Below, piece after piece: positions 33,601-42,990 of a stretch of 64,000 nt of DNA. Under the pieces are notes generated by a model. That model was not told where the DNA came from. It saw only the letters and a list, made by a program, of their open reading frames with translations, and ran no database searches. The position numbers and the translations under genes were made by a program. How positions within the stretch are numbered: the first letter of the stretch is position 1; each line of letters opens with the position of its first letter. Source of the DNA: Ipomoea triloba (taxonomy: Eukaryota > Streptophyta > Magnoliopsida > Solanales > Convolvulaceae); the NCBI RefSeq assembly GCF_003576645.1, contig NC_044925.1:20279498-20343497 (forward strand), written 5' to 3'.

Positions 33601-35679
33601 AACACTTACCTTTTAAAACACCCTCATGACCAAAGACTACATCTTTAACTTGATCAGCATGAGATAGCAATATGACCAAAGCAGCTACTCCTACATTCAG
33701 GAAAAATTAAAAAAAAATTCAAGGGTGTTTAGTTGTAGCAACTTCTTTTATAGTCACACATGAACATAATATTCACAAATTTTGATTTTTTTTTTGAGCA
33801 AATATGAAGGTTTTATCTTTTAATATTTAAAGGATAGGATGGAAATTGAGGTTCCAATAACAACTATCCTATTTTTTTTTATATCTGTAAATGAAGCACA
33901 TAATTATGTATGAATGAACAGAGTAATTGAAGCACAAAATTATTTATGGTTGTGCAGAGTAATTGACAAAGTAAGTGATTTCTTTGATTTTGCCTTCCAT
34001 ATGATTCCTGTATCCTTGTTTCCTTAATTGGTAATAGGCTATGACTAATTTATATGTTTATAAGCCAACTGTTTGTTTGATAAAACTGATATAAATTAAG
34101 GATGATGGGGGAAAATCTAGCTCTATTTTAGTGCATCCTTTGTGCCACATGGTATCACCAAAGTTTAACTAATTTCTACTCGAGTCAACAACTAGTAGAA
34201 TTTTCAAAGAAGAAGAAACGAATGGCAGAAACAAGAAGTCAGCTTATACATCATAACGTTTTGTACTCCTTATTTAAGCAACTCAAGAATAATGATATAT
34301 GTTTCTCAAAAAAGAATAATGATATATAATTCATTGTCTTAGTAGATAATTATGACCACATCAAGCACATAATTTATGAGAGAAGTACAAAAAGCAAAAT
34401 ATTAATTAACTATATCAATGAAAACACTATATCTCACCTTTCCCTGCCTCAGTTGGGTTTTCACATACTTTGCCACCCAGTTTTGAGAACTTATCAATCA
34501 AAGGACTGAATGTCTGTCATAAAACCATGTTGAATAAAAAAGAAAGTTAATTATATGTGAAAGAGAACCATTCTTAAACAGATCAACCAGAAAGAGAGGC
34601 ACATTAGTATTTGCAGACAAACATGAATAGAAAAGTACTGTATATTGATAGACTGTTATTCTATATATTGCCCAAAGAAGATAGATAAGTTGGGCAACTT
34701 CAAATCATGTAAGAATATAGAAATCTGGGTGCTATAAGGTTAGGCTGTTGAGCAATATGGATTCTTTATACTGCCGAACTGTACAAAGCAGACGGCAACT
34801 TAACATCATGTAATTATATCTTTCCGGGCATTAAGTATCAAGAAATCTTTAATCTCTTGAACTTAATAGTGCACCAGCATCATGAAAGAAAAACAATGAC
34901 AAGACAACAGATTCGTTTAGTCCTTCTAAAGCTCCCTTCCTCGAGAACACTTGCAGCATTACTCAGATGACCTTAAAATCTTTAAGAGAAAGAAGTAGAA
35001 AACTAGAAATAGAGATTGCTGCATTGTAAATCAAATATTCTTCTTTTACCTTATTTAGAACTTCACTAATGATCTAGATTATATACACTCAATCTCATTG
35101 AAGCAACAATTGTTCATTACACCAAGCATTAGGCCTTTTCTCTTATTTTTTTTGGGAACTTCAGTGATGAACTTGACCATAGAAAACCAATCTATTTTGA
35201 TGCAATTATTTCACCCAATAATTGACAGTACAACACTGTACTTCTGACCAACAAACCTTTCCCACAGCTCTTAATTGATAAAACTATCATTCAAATCAAA
35301 TGTTGGCTAAAATGATTGAGTACAACGTTTACTTTCTTGATCTCAATGTTGATTAAATGCTCAACTAACCCGTTTACTGATCTATGTGGTGATTCTTTTA
35401 TAACTACAACTCTGCATAATCCCATGCAATCCAATTCAGATAACCTACAATCTAAAACCCGAGAACAGGTAAGATCACGTACCCTAAGAAATCATGAAAT
35501 TTTAATTTCTATTCTTAGCGTTGAGTATAAAGGGTAAACAAAGATACCAAAAATAAATAAATAAATAAAACCCAGACCTCAAATGCTTGGATGGAATAGC
35601 CAGAAGTGAGTAGAGAAGAAGCCAATTCCAAGCTGATATCATCCAAGCCAACAAACCCAACCACTTTTTGAGAAGCCAT
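20881..35679 (-). CDS. Four-domain fusion: two HIBADH-like domains, acid-sugar kinase (DUF1537) and class II aldolase; 42 exons
   Basis: Tracing every splice junction gives 42 exons, 4128 coding bases and 1375 aa with all phases closing. This matches the size and architecture of the plant ketose-bisphosphate aldolase class-II family protein (Arabidopsis At1g18270, from memory). Order: degenerate dehydrogenase-like domain (about 1-287), intact HIBADH/6PGDH-type dehydrogenase (about 325-591), DUF1537 four-carbon acid-sugar kinase (about 655-1104), class II zinc aldolase (about 1105-1375). In bacteria, the related LtnD dehydrogenases and OtnK/DtnK kinases act with a sugar-phosphate lyase on L-threonate and D-erythronate. 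The plant fusion may therefore carry out a channelled version, for example on threonate from ascorbate breakdown (inference). No targeting peptide is visible at MASQKVVGFVG, so it is probably cytosolic. The start is the first ATG of exon 1. Confidence 0.95.
21612..21832 (+). mobile_element. SINE in fusion-gene intron 40
   Basis: A GC-richer insert with a B-box-like sequence (aggtcacaggttcgagccc) and the end ggccctcggggagggatttcccc split across it, as in tRNA-derived plant SINEs. It lies antisense to the gene between exons 41 and 40. Clean target duplications were not found. Confidence 0.6.
23479..23629. repeat. 71-bp imperfect tandem duplication
   Basis: Two copies begin ttgctttac at 23479 and 23550 and share tttaagcatcttttagt and cactacaaatc. 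The second has a small insertion near its end. It lies in the intron between exons 37 and 36. Confidence 0.8.
23982..24192 (+). mobile_element. tRNA-derived SINE in fusion-gene intron 34
   Basis: The head reads gtaaccctagccaagatgg, and the B-box-like region is ggtcacaagtttgaatccc. The end cgggtttccctcgtcacccc is followed by an A-rich tail. It is antisense to the host gene. Related degenerate copies occur at 14883-15000, about 43998-44090 and 47306-47475, and inverted at about 41045-41160. Confidence 0.7.
26429..26511 (-). other. GC-AG intron in the fusion gene
   Basis: Exon 25 ends CCCGAG and is followed on the minus strand by GCAAGT, the consensus for the rare GC donor class. Exon 26 begins after an ordinary AG (GTCCAG) and continues in frame (HFPE to EPDAAV). 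No GT donor nearby keeps the reading frame across the kinase domain. Confidence 0.8.
27003..27539. mobile_element. Mutator-like TIR element with 9-bp target duplication, inside an intron
   Basis: The element 27012-27530 starts gagaaaagtt and ends aacttttctc. Its ends are imperfect inverted repeats of about 130 bp. It is bounded by perfect 9-bp copies of ttaaaaata (27003-27011, 27531-27539), the length made by Mutator-like transposases. The interior is not repeated and includes ttaaaaccctaattctc, like a plant 5' leader, so it may carry a captured fragment. It sits in the intron between exons 23 and 24 of the fusion gene. Confidence 0.85.
28492..28524. repeat. (AT)n microsatellite
   Basis: Uninterrupted AT dinucleotides inside the intron between exons 21 and 22 of the fusion gene. 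Confidence 0.95.
30652..30698. repeat. (TAA)n(TAG)n microsatellite
   Basis: About eleven TAA units followed by TAG units in the intron between exons 15 and 14 of the fusion gene. Confidence 0.95.
31494..35679 (-). other. Fusion gene, domain 1: degenerate HIBADH-like domain (exons 1-11)
   Basis: Exons: 35578-35679, 34438-34513, 33610-33690, 33439-33519, 32997-33073, 32862-32916, 32718-32766, 32353-32490, 31983-32064, 31629-31707, 31494-31534. The fold of the NAD-binding dehydrogenase is recognisable, but the dinucleotide fingerprint reads VGFVGLDDISLE instead of GLGxMG. The substrate motif DAPVSGG is replaced by VDMYVSKAVS. The lysine of the catalytic helix remains (Lys177, GAGSKSKMV), while the Asn three residues later is Ile. 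The domain is thus probably not an active dehydrogenase and may be structural or regulatory. Intron 10-9 holds an A-run with an ambiguous base at 31742. Introns 1 (1064 bp) and 2 (747 bp) are the longest here. Confidence 0.85.
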
Positions 35680-35963
35680 TATTATTGCAAAAATGGCAGA
35701 AGTTTATGATGAGCAGTGTGAAGTGAAGACTAAAGAAGAGTGAGTCGAAGCAGAGAAATTAATCAGGATTTTATACACCAAAATGAAAGTGCTGACTGTG
35801 AAGAACGTGGCATATTGATCTTAAATACCTCGGAGTAAGTCAGATTGTCTGTCTTATTGTTGACGATTACCAGGTACCTGAAAAAAAAAAAATTAAATTA
35901 AATTTTCCTCTTATTTGAGTTATTTCACCAAATATTTTCCATTTATATCTATATATTTATAGA
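35680..35963. promoter_or_regulatory. Upstream region of the fusion gene
   Basis: About 280 bp between the fusion-gene ATG and a MITE beginning at 35964. It should hold the 5' leader and core promoter. No motif is assigned with confidence. Confidence 0.35.
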
Positions 35964-36216
35964 GTGTTTGGTTGGGACGAAGGAATTAGGAAATAAAGAA
36001 ATTGTAATTGGGTGGAAAAAAATAAAGTAGTAATAATGTAAGAATTCAAATTACATTGTTGGGTAGGGAAGAATAGAATTATTGAGGATGAGAAGGGAAA
36101 AAGTGGTATAAAGACTACAATGTCTTTGTGTAATAATAAAAATAACAACCACCAATGATACTTTTGTCATTTCTTCTATTTTTCTCTTTCCCATAAGTAT
36201 TGAATTGCAATTCAAC

Positions 36217-37482
36217 AAAATGACGCAATTTTATACTGGCTAACAGGTCTCCTTCCGGATTTTATACTTGACTCACTTGCTGGGTTTGTTGTTTCGGGGA
36301 ATGATACTGAGGATGACGAAGTTGGCTGGGGTTTGGACACATCGGGTTCTTTCTCAATAAGATCTGCGTATGAAGCCTCTACCCTTTTAGCGCCACAATC
36401 TGGAATGACCATATGGACGAGGATTTGGGGGCTACGCGTTCCCCACAGGATTTGTTTTTTCATTTGGCTTGCGATGCATGAAAAAATCTTAATGAATGTT
36501 GAGAGAGGGAGACGTCACCTAACTTCTAACACATGCTGTGTTTCGTGTGCAGGGTATCATGAGGATTGCACCCACTTGTTCCACCGGTGTAAGGAGATAC
36601 AAGGAATATGGGAAGCCGACCTTGGCGCACGAACGGTTCAAAGACTCCAACAGCTTGACTGGGCGGAATGGTTGATGGTGCAGCTTACTGGTGATCGATC
36701 GATGGGTATTCCCGCTACTTGGCCGGAGCGTTTCGCGATTCGTTTGTGGTGGATATGGAAATGGCGCAATGCTAAGGTTTTTACGAACACGAGTTTTCCG
36801 CTCACTCATAAGCTTGCATGGCTGAAGCGACAAGAGCAGGAGGTCGCCAGTAGTTTTTCGAGACATGCAGCTCGGGTGGCGATGACTTCGCACTCTGTCG
36901 CGAGGGCGGTGTTTTGGACAAAACCCACCGGAGGGTGGTTCAAATTGAATGTGGATGGTAGCGTTATCAACTCCTCTGGCGTGGCGGGCTGTGGAGGTGT
37001 TTTACGGGATGGCACAGGTGAATGGGTCGAAGGCTTTATTTACCATATCGGCAGATGTTCAGTGGCGGAAGCTGAAGCTTGGGGAGTGCTTCAAGGACTA
37101 CAAATGGCGGCGCGTAGAGGAATTTCCAACCTTATTGTCGAAAGTGATTCGAAGGTGACAATCGATCAGCTGAGGGGTATCAAACACACTTTGGGTCAGC
37201 ACAACAATGTTATTGCCCGTTGTATCTCGGCAGCAACAGCGTTTGATGCCATTCGTTTTACCCATGTGTTGAGGGATCAAAACCGCCTTGCAGATGCCCT
37301 GGCAAAGATGGCCCTCTCGAACCAAAATGGCCTGTTCACTTGGTCTGAAACTCCTGATGAGTTAGTTCCTTTAGTTCTCCATGACCGCATGGCTGGGGGT
37401 GTAAACTAAGCTGTTCGTTCTTTTCTTTGGGTATTCCCCTCCGTTTCTAGAACCAAAAAAAAAAATAAAAATGACGCAATTT
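36217..37482 (+). mobile_element. 5'-truncated LINE with 15-bp target duplication
   Basis: A perfect 15-bp duplication, aaaatgacgcaattt, lies at 36217-36231 and 37468-37482. The insert has an A-rich tail before the right copy and contains only the 3' end of a LINE ORF2. This is a typical truncated target-primed insertion. Confidence 0.92.
36231..37409 (+). pseudogene. LINE ORF2 fragment: zf-RVT and RNase H domains
   Basis: Open from the insertion border to a TAA stop, about 392 codons, with no internal stop. The N-terminal part contains the zinc-binding reverse-transcriptase-associated domain (WGLRVPHRICFFIWLAMHEK, then a Cys/His cluster ending CTHLFHRC). The C-terminal part is an RNase H of the plant LINE type. 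Its acidic residues are all present, in LNVDGS, AEAEAWGVL, VESDSK and LRDQNRLADALAK. The reverse transcriptase and endonuclease are missing because of 5' truncation, and there is no native start codon, so it is a dead copy. The intact frame suggests a fairly recent insertion. Confidence 0.9.
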
Positions 37483-37548
37483 CTTCTAACCAAACAATGT
37501 AATTGAGGTCTTCATTGAATTACAATTTAATTACATTCAACCAAACAC

Positions 37549-37803
37549 CTTGTTAGTGGAGGGGATAATATTTTCAAGCTGAAATGAGAAAGAAAACATG
37601 ATTAAATATTATATAGAATCATAATCAGGTACGAACCAGCTCTAACTTGCGAACTACTAAAGAATTGCACCACAATTATTACGTAATTGCACCACAATAG
37701 CATTCAGACATGCCTGGAGGACCTTTGCGGTGCAATCATATTCGATACAGAGCAATCACATAATAAGTGCGGTGCAATATACGTTAAGGTCAGTTTGCAC
37801 ATG

Positions 37804-37859
<56 letters not shown>

Positions 37860-38459
37860 GTCAATTGTATATGATACAATTATGTATTAATATTGATAAT
37901 TATGGACAATTTATTTATGTTGGTTTACCTGCCTGTAATTTTTTATCTATTAAAATTATAATACAGGATTTATTCAATGATTATGAGTTTTTTTTTTTGT
38001 TATTAAAAAAATTATTAATAATTAATATAATCATGTATCGTATAGAATATTATTGAACGACTTCTGTACTATATGATTGTACCGAAAAATGGACCTATGG
38101 TATTTATTATTAGGTTGAAAATGGCTTAACAAATATGTAGCCATGTAGGCCTTACATGTCATCATTGTATGCTTCAACTTCTTTTTTTTTTTGAGTACAT
38201 CCAAAAGTTAAAATGTAAAATAATAAAAACGATTTTTTTTTCGTCTTTTGAAAGAATAAAAACGAATAGTGTGTTCTTAATTTCAGTTTTCATGTTTATA
38301 AGAAAAATAGAAAATTTATTCATTAATATTTATTTTTTATAACCCTTTTCAGGTAAGAAAACATGAAAATATTTGAAACTCAATTGTTTTCTTCATATTG
38401 TTGTTATACAAATATTAGTGACGAGTAATAATAATATCAAGTGGTATTGGTACATGCTT
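37549..38459. other. AT-rich intergenic DNA with a long (AT)n tract
   Basis: No gene seen. An (AT)n tract of about 48 bp lies at 37809-37857. Around 37665-37780 the phrases attgcaccacaat and gtgcaat recur several times; their meaning is unknown. Confidence 0.5.
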
Positions 38460-38800
38460 ATCGAGTGAAAATTTACTTTTGGTCATAATATTATTGTGAT
38501 ATGATTATTTTTAATTTTTTATAACAAAATATTTTAAATATCATTAAATACAAGAGCATTTCGGTCTTCAATTATGAATTTTAAAAAAAATAAACAAAAA
38601 AATATAACGGTTCAACATACTTTGTATAAAAAATATTAAAATGTCTTTGTATTTAACAACATTTCAACGATTTTATTAATCGAGGACTAAAAATGATCGT
38701 GACACAATAATACTATGACTAAATAAGAATATTATAATAAAAAATGACTAGAAATAGACTGTCATTTATAAATCTAGGATAAAAATAAAATTTAACTCTA
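38460..38800. repeat. Decayed copy of the 49105-49529 foldback family
   Basis: Phrases such as cttttggtcataatattattg, a stretch around catcattaaatacaag and its inverted counterpart, and tttataaatctagga match the element at 49105-49529. The left end seems shortened and the arms are more diverged. Confidence 0.6.
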
Positions 38801-38988
38801 ATAATAAAGAAGTGTATATTTCAATCTCACCGACCCCTTACTTGAACAACAACACAGTGTATTAAACAAGATTTGATTTAGTAGGAATTAAATAATGGAC
38901 ATGATTTAGTAGGGATTAATGACTTCAAACATCATATCATGGCCAATCACGTGCATGGAGCCATGGAGTGATGGAGATCAAAGTTATA

Positions 38989-39254
38989 CTCTTTTCGTCT
39001 CATTTTATGTGTCTGATTCAGCTAATAAGGCTTGGCTGGGGTTATTTTTAATTCAATTTTTCATAATATTAAATTTAGTATTAGTATACAGAATTTATAT
39101 ATTTCAAAACTACATACACTAAAAGTACTATTTAACACAAAAAAAAAATCAAATTAAAAAATAAATAAATAATACTAAAGAAAGTAAGCAACAAAGAAAG
39201 AGTTAGTTTGACTAATGAATAATAAGTATGACATATAAAATGGGACAGATGGAG
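38989..39254. mobile_element. Stowaway-like MITE
   Basis: Ends ctcttttcgtctcatttta and taaaatgggacagatggag are inverted repeats of the Stowaway type, flanked by TA. The interior shares short phrases with the MITE at 9277-9543. Confidence 0.75.
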
Positions 39255-39420
39255 TATTTATTTATGTAATCTTTTCTTACTTTCAAAATGCCATATCATT
39301 GAATTTACAATTATTTACTATTTACCATCCATCCATATAATTATCTCTCCTCTTTCAAAAATAGTTTCACTATTACATCATCTTATAAAAAATTATTTAT
39401 TTTATCAATAAAATAATACA

Positions 39421-39421
39421 A

Positions 39422-39468
<47 letters not shown>
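39421..39468. repeat. (AAT)n(ATT)n palindromic microsatellite
   Basis: A run of AAT units is followed directly by ATT units, so the tract is self-complementary. A second tract of this kind is at 20440-20505. Confidence 0.95.
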
Positions 39469-39517
39469 ACCATTGGATTACTTAAAAAGAGACATTGCAA
39501 TTCTGACACGCCAGTTA

Positions 39518-39723
39518 GGCTATCCTCAACAGTAATTACACTCGCTTGCAAGATGATTTGGATGCCAAGTGAATTTTTTTTTTTTCTTATGTGTTTAGCA
39601 AGTTTGGTAGAATAGCAAGTTTAGCTTGCTAAACACATAAAATGCTGTCATTTGGCAACTTTTGTACTTTAAGAGGACACAAAACTTGTTTTTTTCTTCT
39701 TTTTGTTAATTTTTTTTTAAAAG

Positions 39724-39777
<54 letters not shown>

Positions 39778-40032
39778 AAATGAGAGTAGAACCCATTTTT
39801 AAAATAAGAGAGATTTGTAGGGATGTAAAATAAATAATAAAGAATTTGTAAATTTGATGATGTAGAAGTGGACCCATTTTAAAAAGTTAGAGAAAATTGT
39901 TGGATTAAAAATAGCCCTACAATACTTGCAATTCTGATGTGTCAGAATTGCTAGACCTCACTTAAAAAAAATTATAAAAAAAATAGTCATGTAAGCTTTG
40001 CAATGAGTGGAATTTCAAAGCTGCGGATGGCC
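39518..40032. mobile_element. Tourist/Harbinger-like MITE
   Basis: The left end ggctatcctcaacag and right end gctgcggatggcc are imperfect inverted repeats. They are flanked by TTA on the left and TAA on the right, as expected for PIF/Harbinger elements with a 3-bp target. An inner inverted pair (tgtgtttagcaag / cttgctaaacaca) lies near 39588-39640, and an (ATT)n tract at 39727-39774. Confidence 0.65.
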
Positions 40033-40504
40033 TAATAAGAATTATTTATAATAAACAAAAAATAATTTAGAAATTTCTGTGTGAATTTTTAATTAATTGT
40101 TTCAAATTTTATAACTTGATGAGGCGTTTGGTTGGAAAAATGAATTAGGGGAAAAATGAATTGTTTCTTTACGGTATCATATATTGTACAATACTAATTA
40201 AATTTTTAGTTCTACAATTGCACTTTTTGTTGGATTCAAATTGATTGTTTGTTTCGATCATTATTTTGTATAGCAGAGTCGGTATTTTACTTTAATACAT
40301 TTAACCTAATTTCAAGTATTTTAGTAAATTTCAAAATTAAAAAAAAAGAAGTAGAGCAATGGTAAAATATATAAGTAAATGATATAAAAATAATTAACTT
40401 AGATTTTGATTTTAAAAAACATGATGTGTTTTAAGGTAGCAAAAAAAAAAAGAAAAAAAAAAGCACTGGATTAAAAGAGAACAATTAGTAAAAATGTTAG
40501 GAAC

Positions 40505-40883
40505 AAGTATCAAATAGGCCAGGTCACTAAACCTAGCTTATTACTTTTGTGCAATTGGATAACTGAACTTAAAATGTGTACAATCGAACCATCAAACAAG
40601 CATAATATGTGTAATTGGGATATTTTTATAATTTCTTTTAATGTAATTTAAGTTGAAAACATTTCATTCTTTCATCCCAACTAGTATGAAAGAGGAAAGG
40701 GCAATTCTTAGTGCATATCGATCATGTAAGTAACATGATTGGATTCTACTGAAAAGAATTATAAAAATGTCTCAATAATGCAATTGCACATATTTTACTT
40801 GTTTAATGATTTAATTACACAATTTTAAATGCAACGACTCAATTGCACAAAAACAATAAGTTCAGTAGCCTATTTGACAGCTT
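40505..40883. mobile_element. Nonautonomous TIR element, ~120-bp inverted ends
   Basis: The left end agtatcaaataggcc and the right end ggctatttgacagctt (imperfect) begin inverted arms. The arms also share an inverted pair around tgtgcaattggataactgaa and ttcagt... motifs. A half-copy is visible at about 8566-8755. Confidence 0.6.
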
Positions 40884-41755
40884 TTCAAAATCTTATGGAG
40901 AGGTTAAGTGACATTCTGAAAAATTACATAATTTGAACCAAACATGATCATGAATATTATTATTCTCAAGCAAAATATAATATTAGTTATTTTATTATCT
41001 TGAACTAAACACCATTGATGAAAGTACATTTATTTAAATGAAAAAATATTAAACCTAGTCGGTAAAAAGGGTAAACTAATCTATATTGTTCATAAGTTAT
41101 CAGATCAATTAGAATATTGTGGTTATTAAGTCAACAATTGATAAATTTAGTTAGAAGTGTTCCATCTATAAACATTTTGTAAATTATTAAAACATGGTGT
41201 GACATTGATATCTACAAATAGATCATTGTCAACCTAAAAAAAAATTAGAGATTAAAATACCATGTAAAATAATACTTGAAATAAAAATCAATCTCTTAGG
41301 CTACCTACTCCATATCGGAGATTAGACTTTACCAATGGGGCAAGCCATCTGTAGCACATGCACATGCAAATGCACATGGTGTTACAATTATATATACCCG
41401 ACGGAGTATGTAATTGCCTGGACTGAACTACATTTGAAGCTTCAGCGTTAAGATATATATTTTTGTCTCCAAAGAAAAAGACTAATTGGAATCATACAAG
41501 AAACTTCATCAAATTAAACATATATATAAATTTTAACCAATATAATATTTGAACTACACATGTCATATTCAACTGCAGTTTCTTTTGGTTTGGACTACTT
41601 CAACCCATAATTTTATGATCATGTATGTTTTTTCCTAGTTATCTTAATTAGAGTTTATCTAATCTTTATATTATGAAGCACAATATTAAGATATAGCCTA
41701 CCCTGTTGTTTGTTTAATCTTTTGAAATAGATCGATTTTTATTATTATAACGGTT

Positions 41756-41914
41756 AACTATTTCGTCTCTCACTAAAAGACCTTGTAGTCTAGTGACACC
41801 CGGTGTCCCGAAAAATACTCATTCACGTTGAGAAAGTAGCTGTGCACAGATACTACATTGTAACAGATTTAGTAGTACTACAAAAAAAAAAAAAACTAAA
41901 CTATTTTGTCTCTC
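41756..41914 (+). mobile_element. Short SINE with 16-bp target duplication
   Basis: The insert 41772-41898 starts actaaaagaccttgtagtct and ends in an A run. Flanks aactatttcgtctctc (41756-41771) and aactattttgtctctc (41899-41914) match at 15 of 16 positions. A second copy at about 44519-44612 shares the end motif actgtaatag...agtact. Confidence 0.75.
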
Positions 41915-42065
41915 TCTTTTTATGTTTTTATATGTGATGTAGTTGAGATATTTATATAAGTGAGTTTTAATTATGCTCACTGTAACGAGATTTTTTTTTA
42001 TCCTTATTTATTTTTCACGAAATGGCTATCACGGTTGATACTAGATTACTAGTACTAGTCAATTA

Positions 42066-42990
42066 ATGGCACCTACTGATTTTCCTATCAAACTTACATC
42101 ATCCAACTTCTCTGTAGGGAGGCATCAAGTCCAATCAACTTTGATCAAATATGACCTCCTTGGTTATATTGATGATTCTATTAAGGAGCTGAGCAACCTA
42201 AATCTATCGATACTGCATGCAATGAACCTTAGGTTCCTGTGCCATGTGATTTAGTATCGTGAATACCATATCATTATAAGCGCACTACTTGAGAGTTGCT
42301 TCTGCATTATATTATTCAATTAACCTCCTATTTCCTCTACTAAAAACTCTTTTGATGTATGGCAGAGGCTTATGGCAAGCTATGCTAGTAGCCAGTACTT
42401 CATAATAAGGTCGAGTCATTTTCCTCAAAACTAAGCTTGTCATGAATCCTAGAGGTACTCCTTATATTGTCAAGTACCTCAATGATATGAAGCTTATAGT
42501 TGATGATATAGCGTTGGTGCAAAGCCTCGAAGCCGACTTGGTTGTACATATATTAAATCAATTAGGTGGGGATTTCAACCCCATTATCTCATCAGTACGT
42601 AGTTTATGTTACGTTTGAGAAAACTCAATCTCATTATCGGAGTTAGGTGACGACATTCTTCAAGATCATGAGCAGCTGCTTAAAGAAGTTGATGATGTGC
42701 AACAAACATTGTTGGCTACCGCCAATGTTATGCAACATAGTTCTCCTAATCCTCAAACTGATCATAATCATGACCAAGGAGGGTTATCAAATACTTACAA
42801 GTCTTGTGAAAATTCTAATGGTAATAACTATCATCAACCTTGGCATAACGGTAATGGAAATAGGTCTAGTGTTATTTCCATATTTTGCAACTATTTGAGA
42901 CATGAGGCAAAGTTCTGTTGCAATAAGCAGATCTCACAAGAAGTAGAACTTGGAATTGTGATTATCAAGTTAACTGTTCAATCAACTTAG
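42066..42990 (+). pseudogene. Copia-type retrotransposon gag fragment
   Basis: The start reads as the N-terminus of a plant Copia gag (MAPTDFPIKLTSSNFSVGRH ... LGYIDDS). Further on, in other frames, are FNPIISSVRS-like and YRSELGDDILQDHEQLLKEV pieces. An Asn/His/Gln-rich stretch follows, then a degenerate zinc knuckle (CNYLRHEAKFCC). Several frameshifts and stops separate them. No protease, integrase, reverse transcriptase or LTR is visible, so it is an old fragment. Confidence 0.75.

Larger units (their letters stand above)
35964..37548. mobile_element. MITE with GTGTTTGGTTG ends, interrupted by a LINE
   Basis: The 11-bp inverted ends gtgtttggttg (35964-35974) and caaccaaacac (37538-37548) bound a MITE about 334 bp long once the nested LINE is removed. 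Such ends are common in plant hAT-like MITEs. Its host-side target duplication is not clear. The LINE insertion shows the MITE was there first. Confidence 0.65.

Noticed and set aside
37686..38056. Reading frames around the (AT)n tract
   Set aside because: They encode Tyr-Ile repeats from the microsatellite and have no support as genes.
39418..39775. CRISPR-like arrays from the regular ATT tracts
   Set aside because: These are simple trinucleotide microsatellites in a plant nuclear genome with no spacers.
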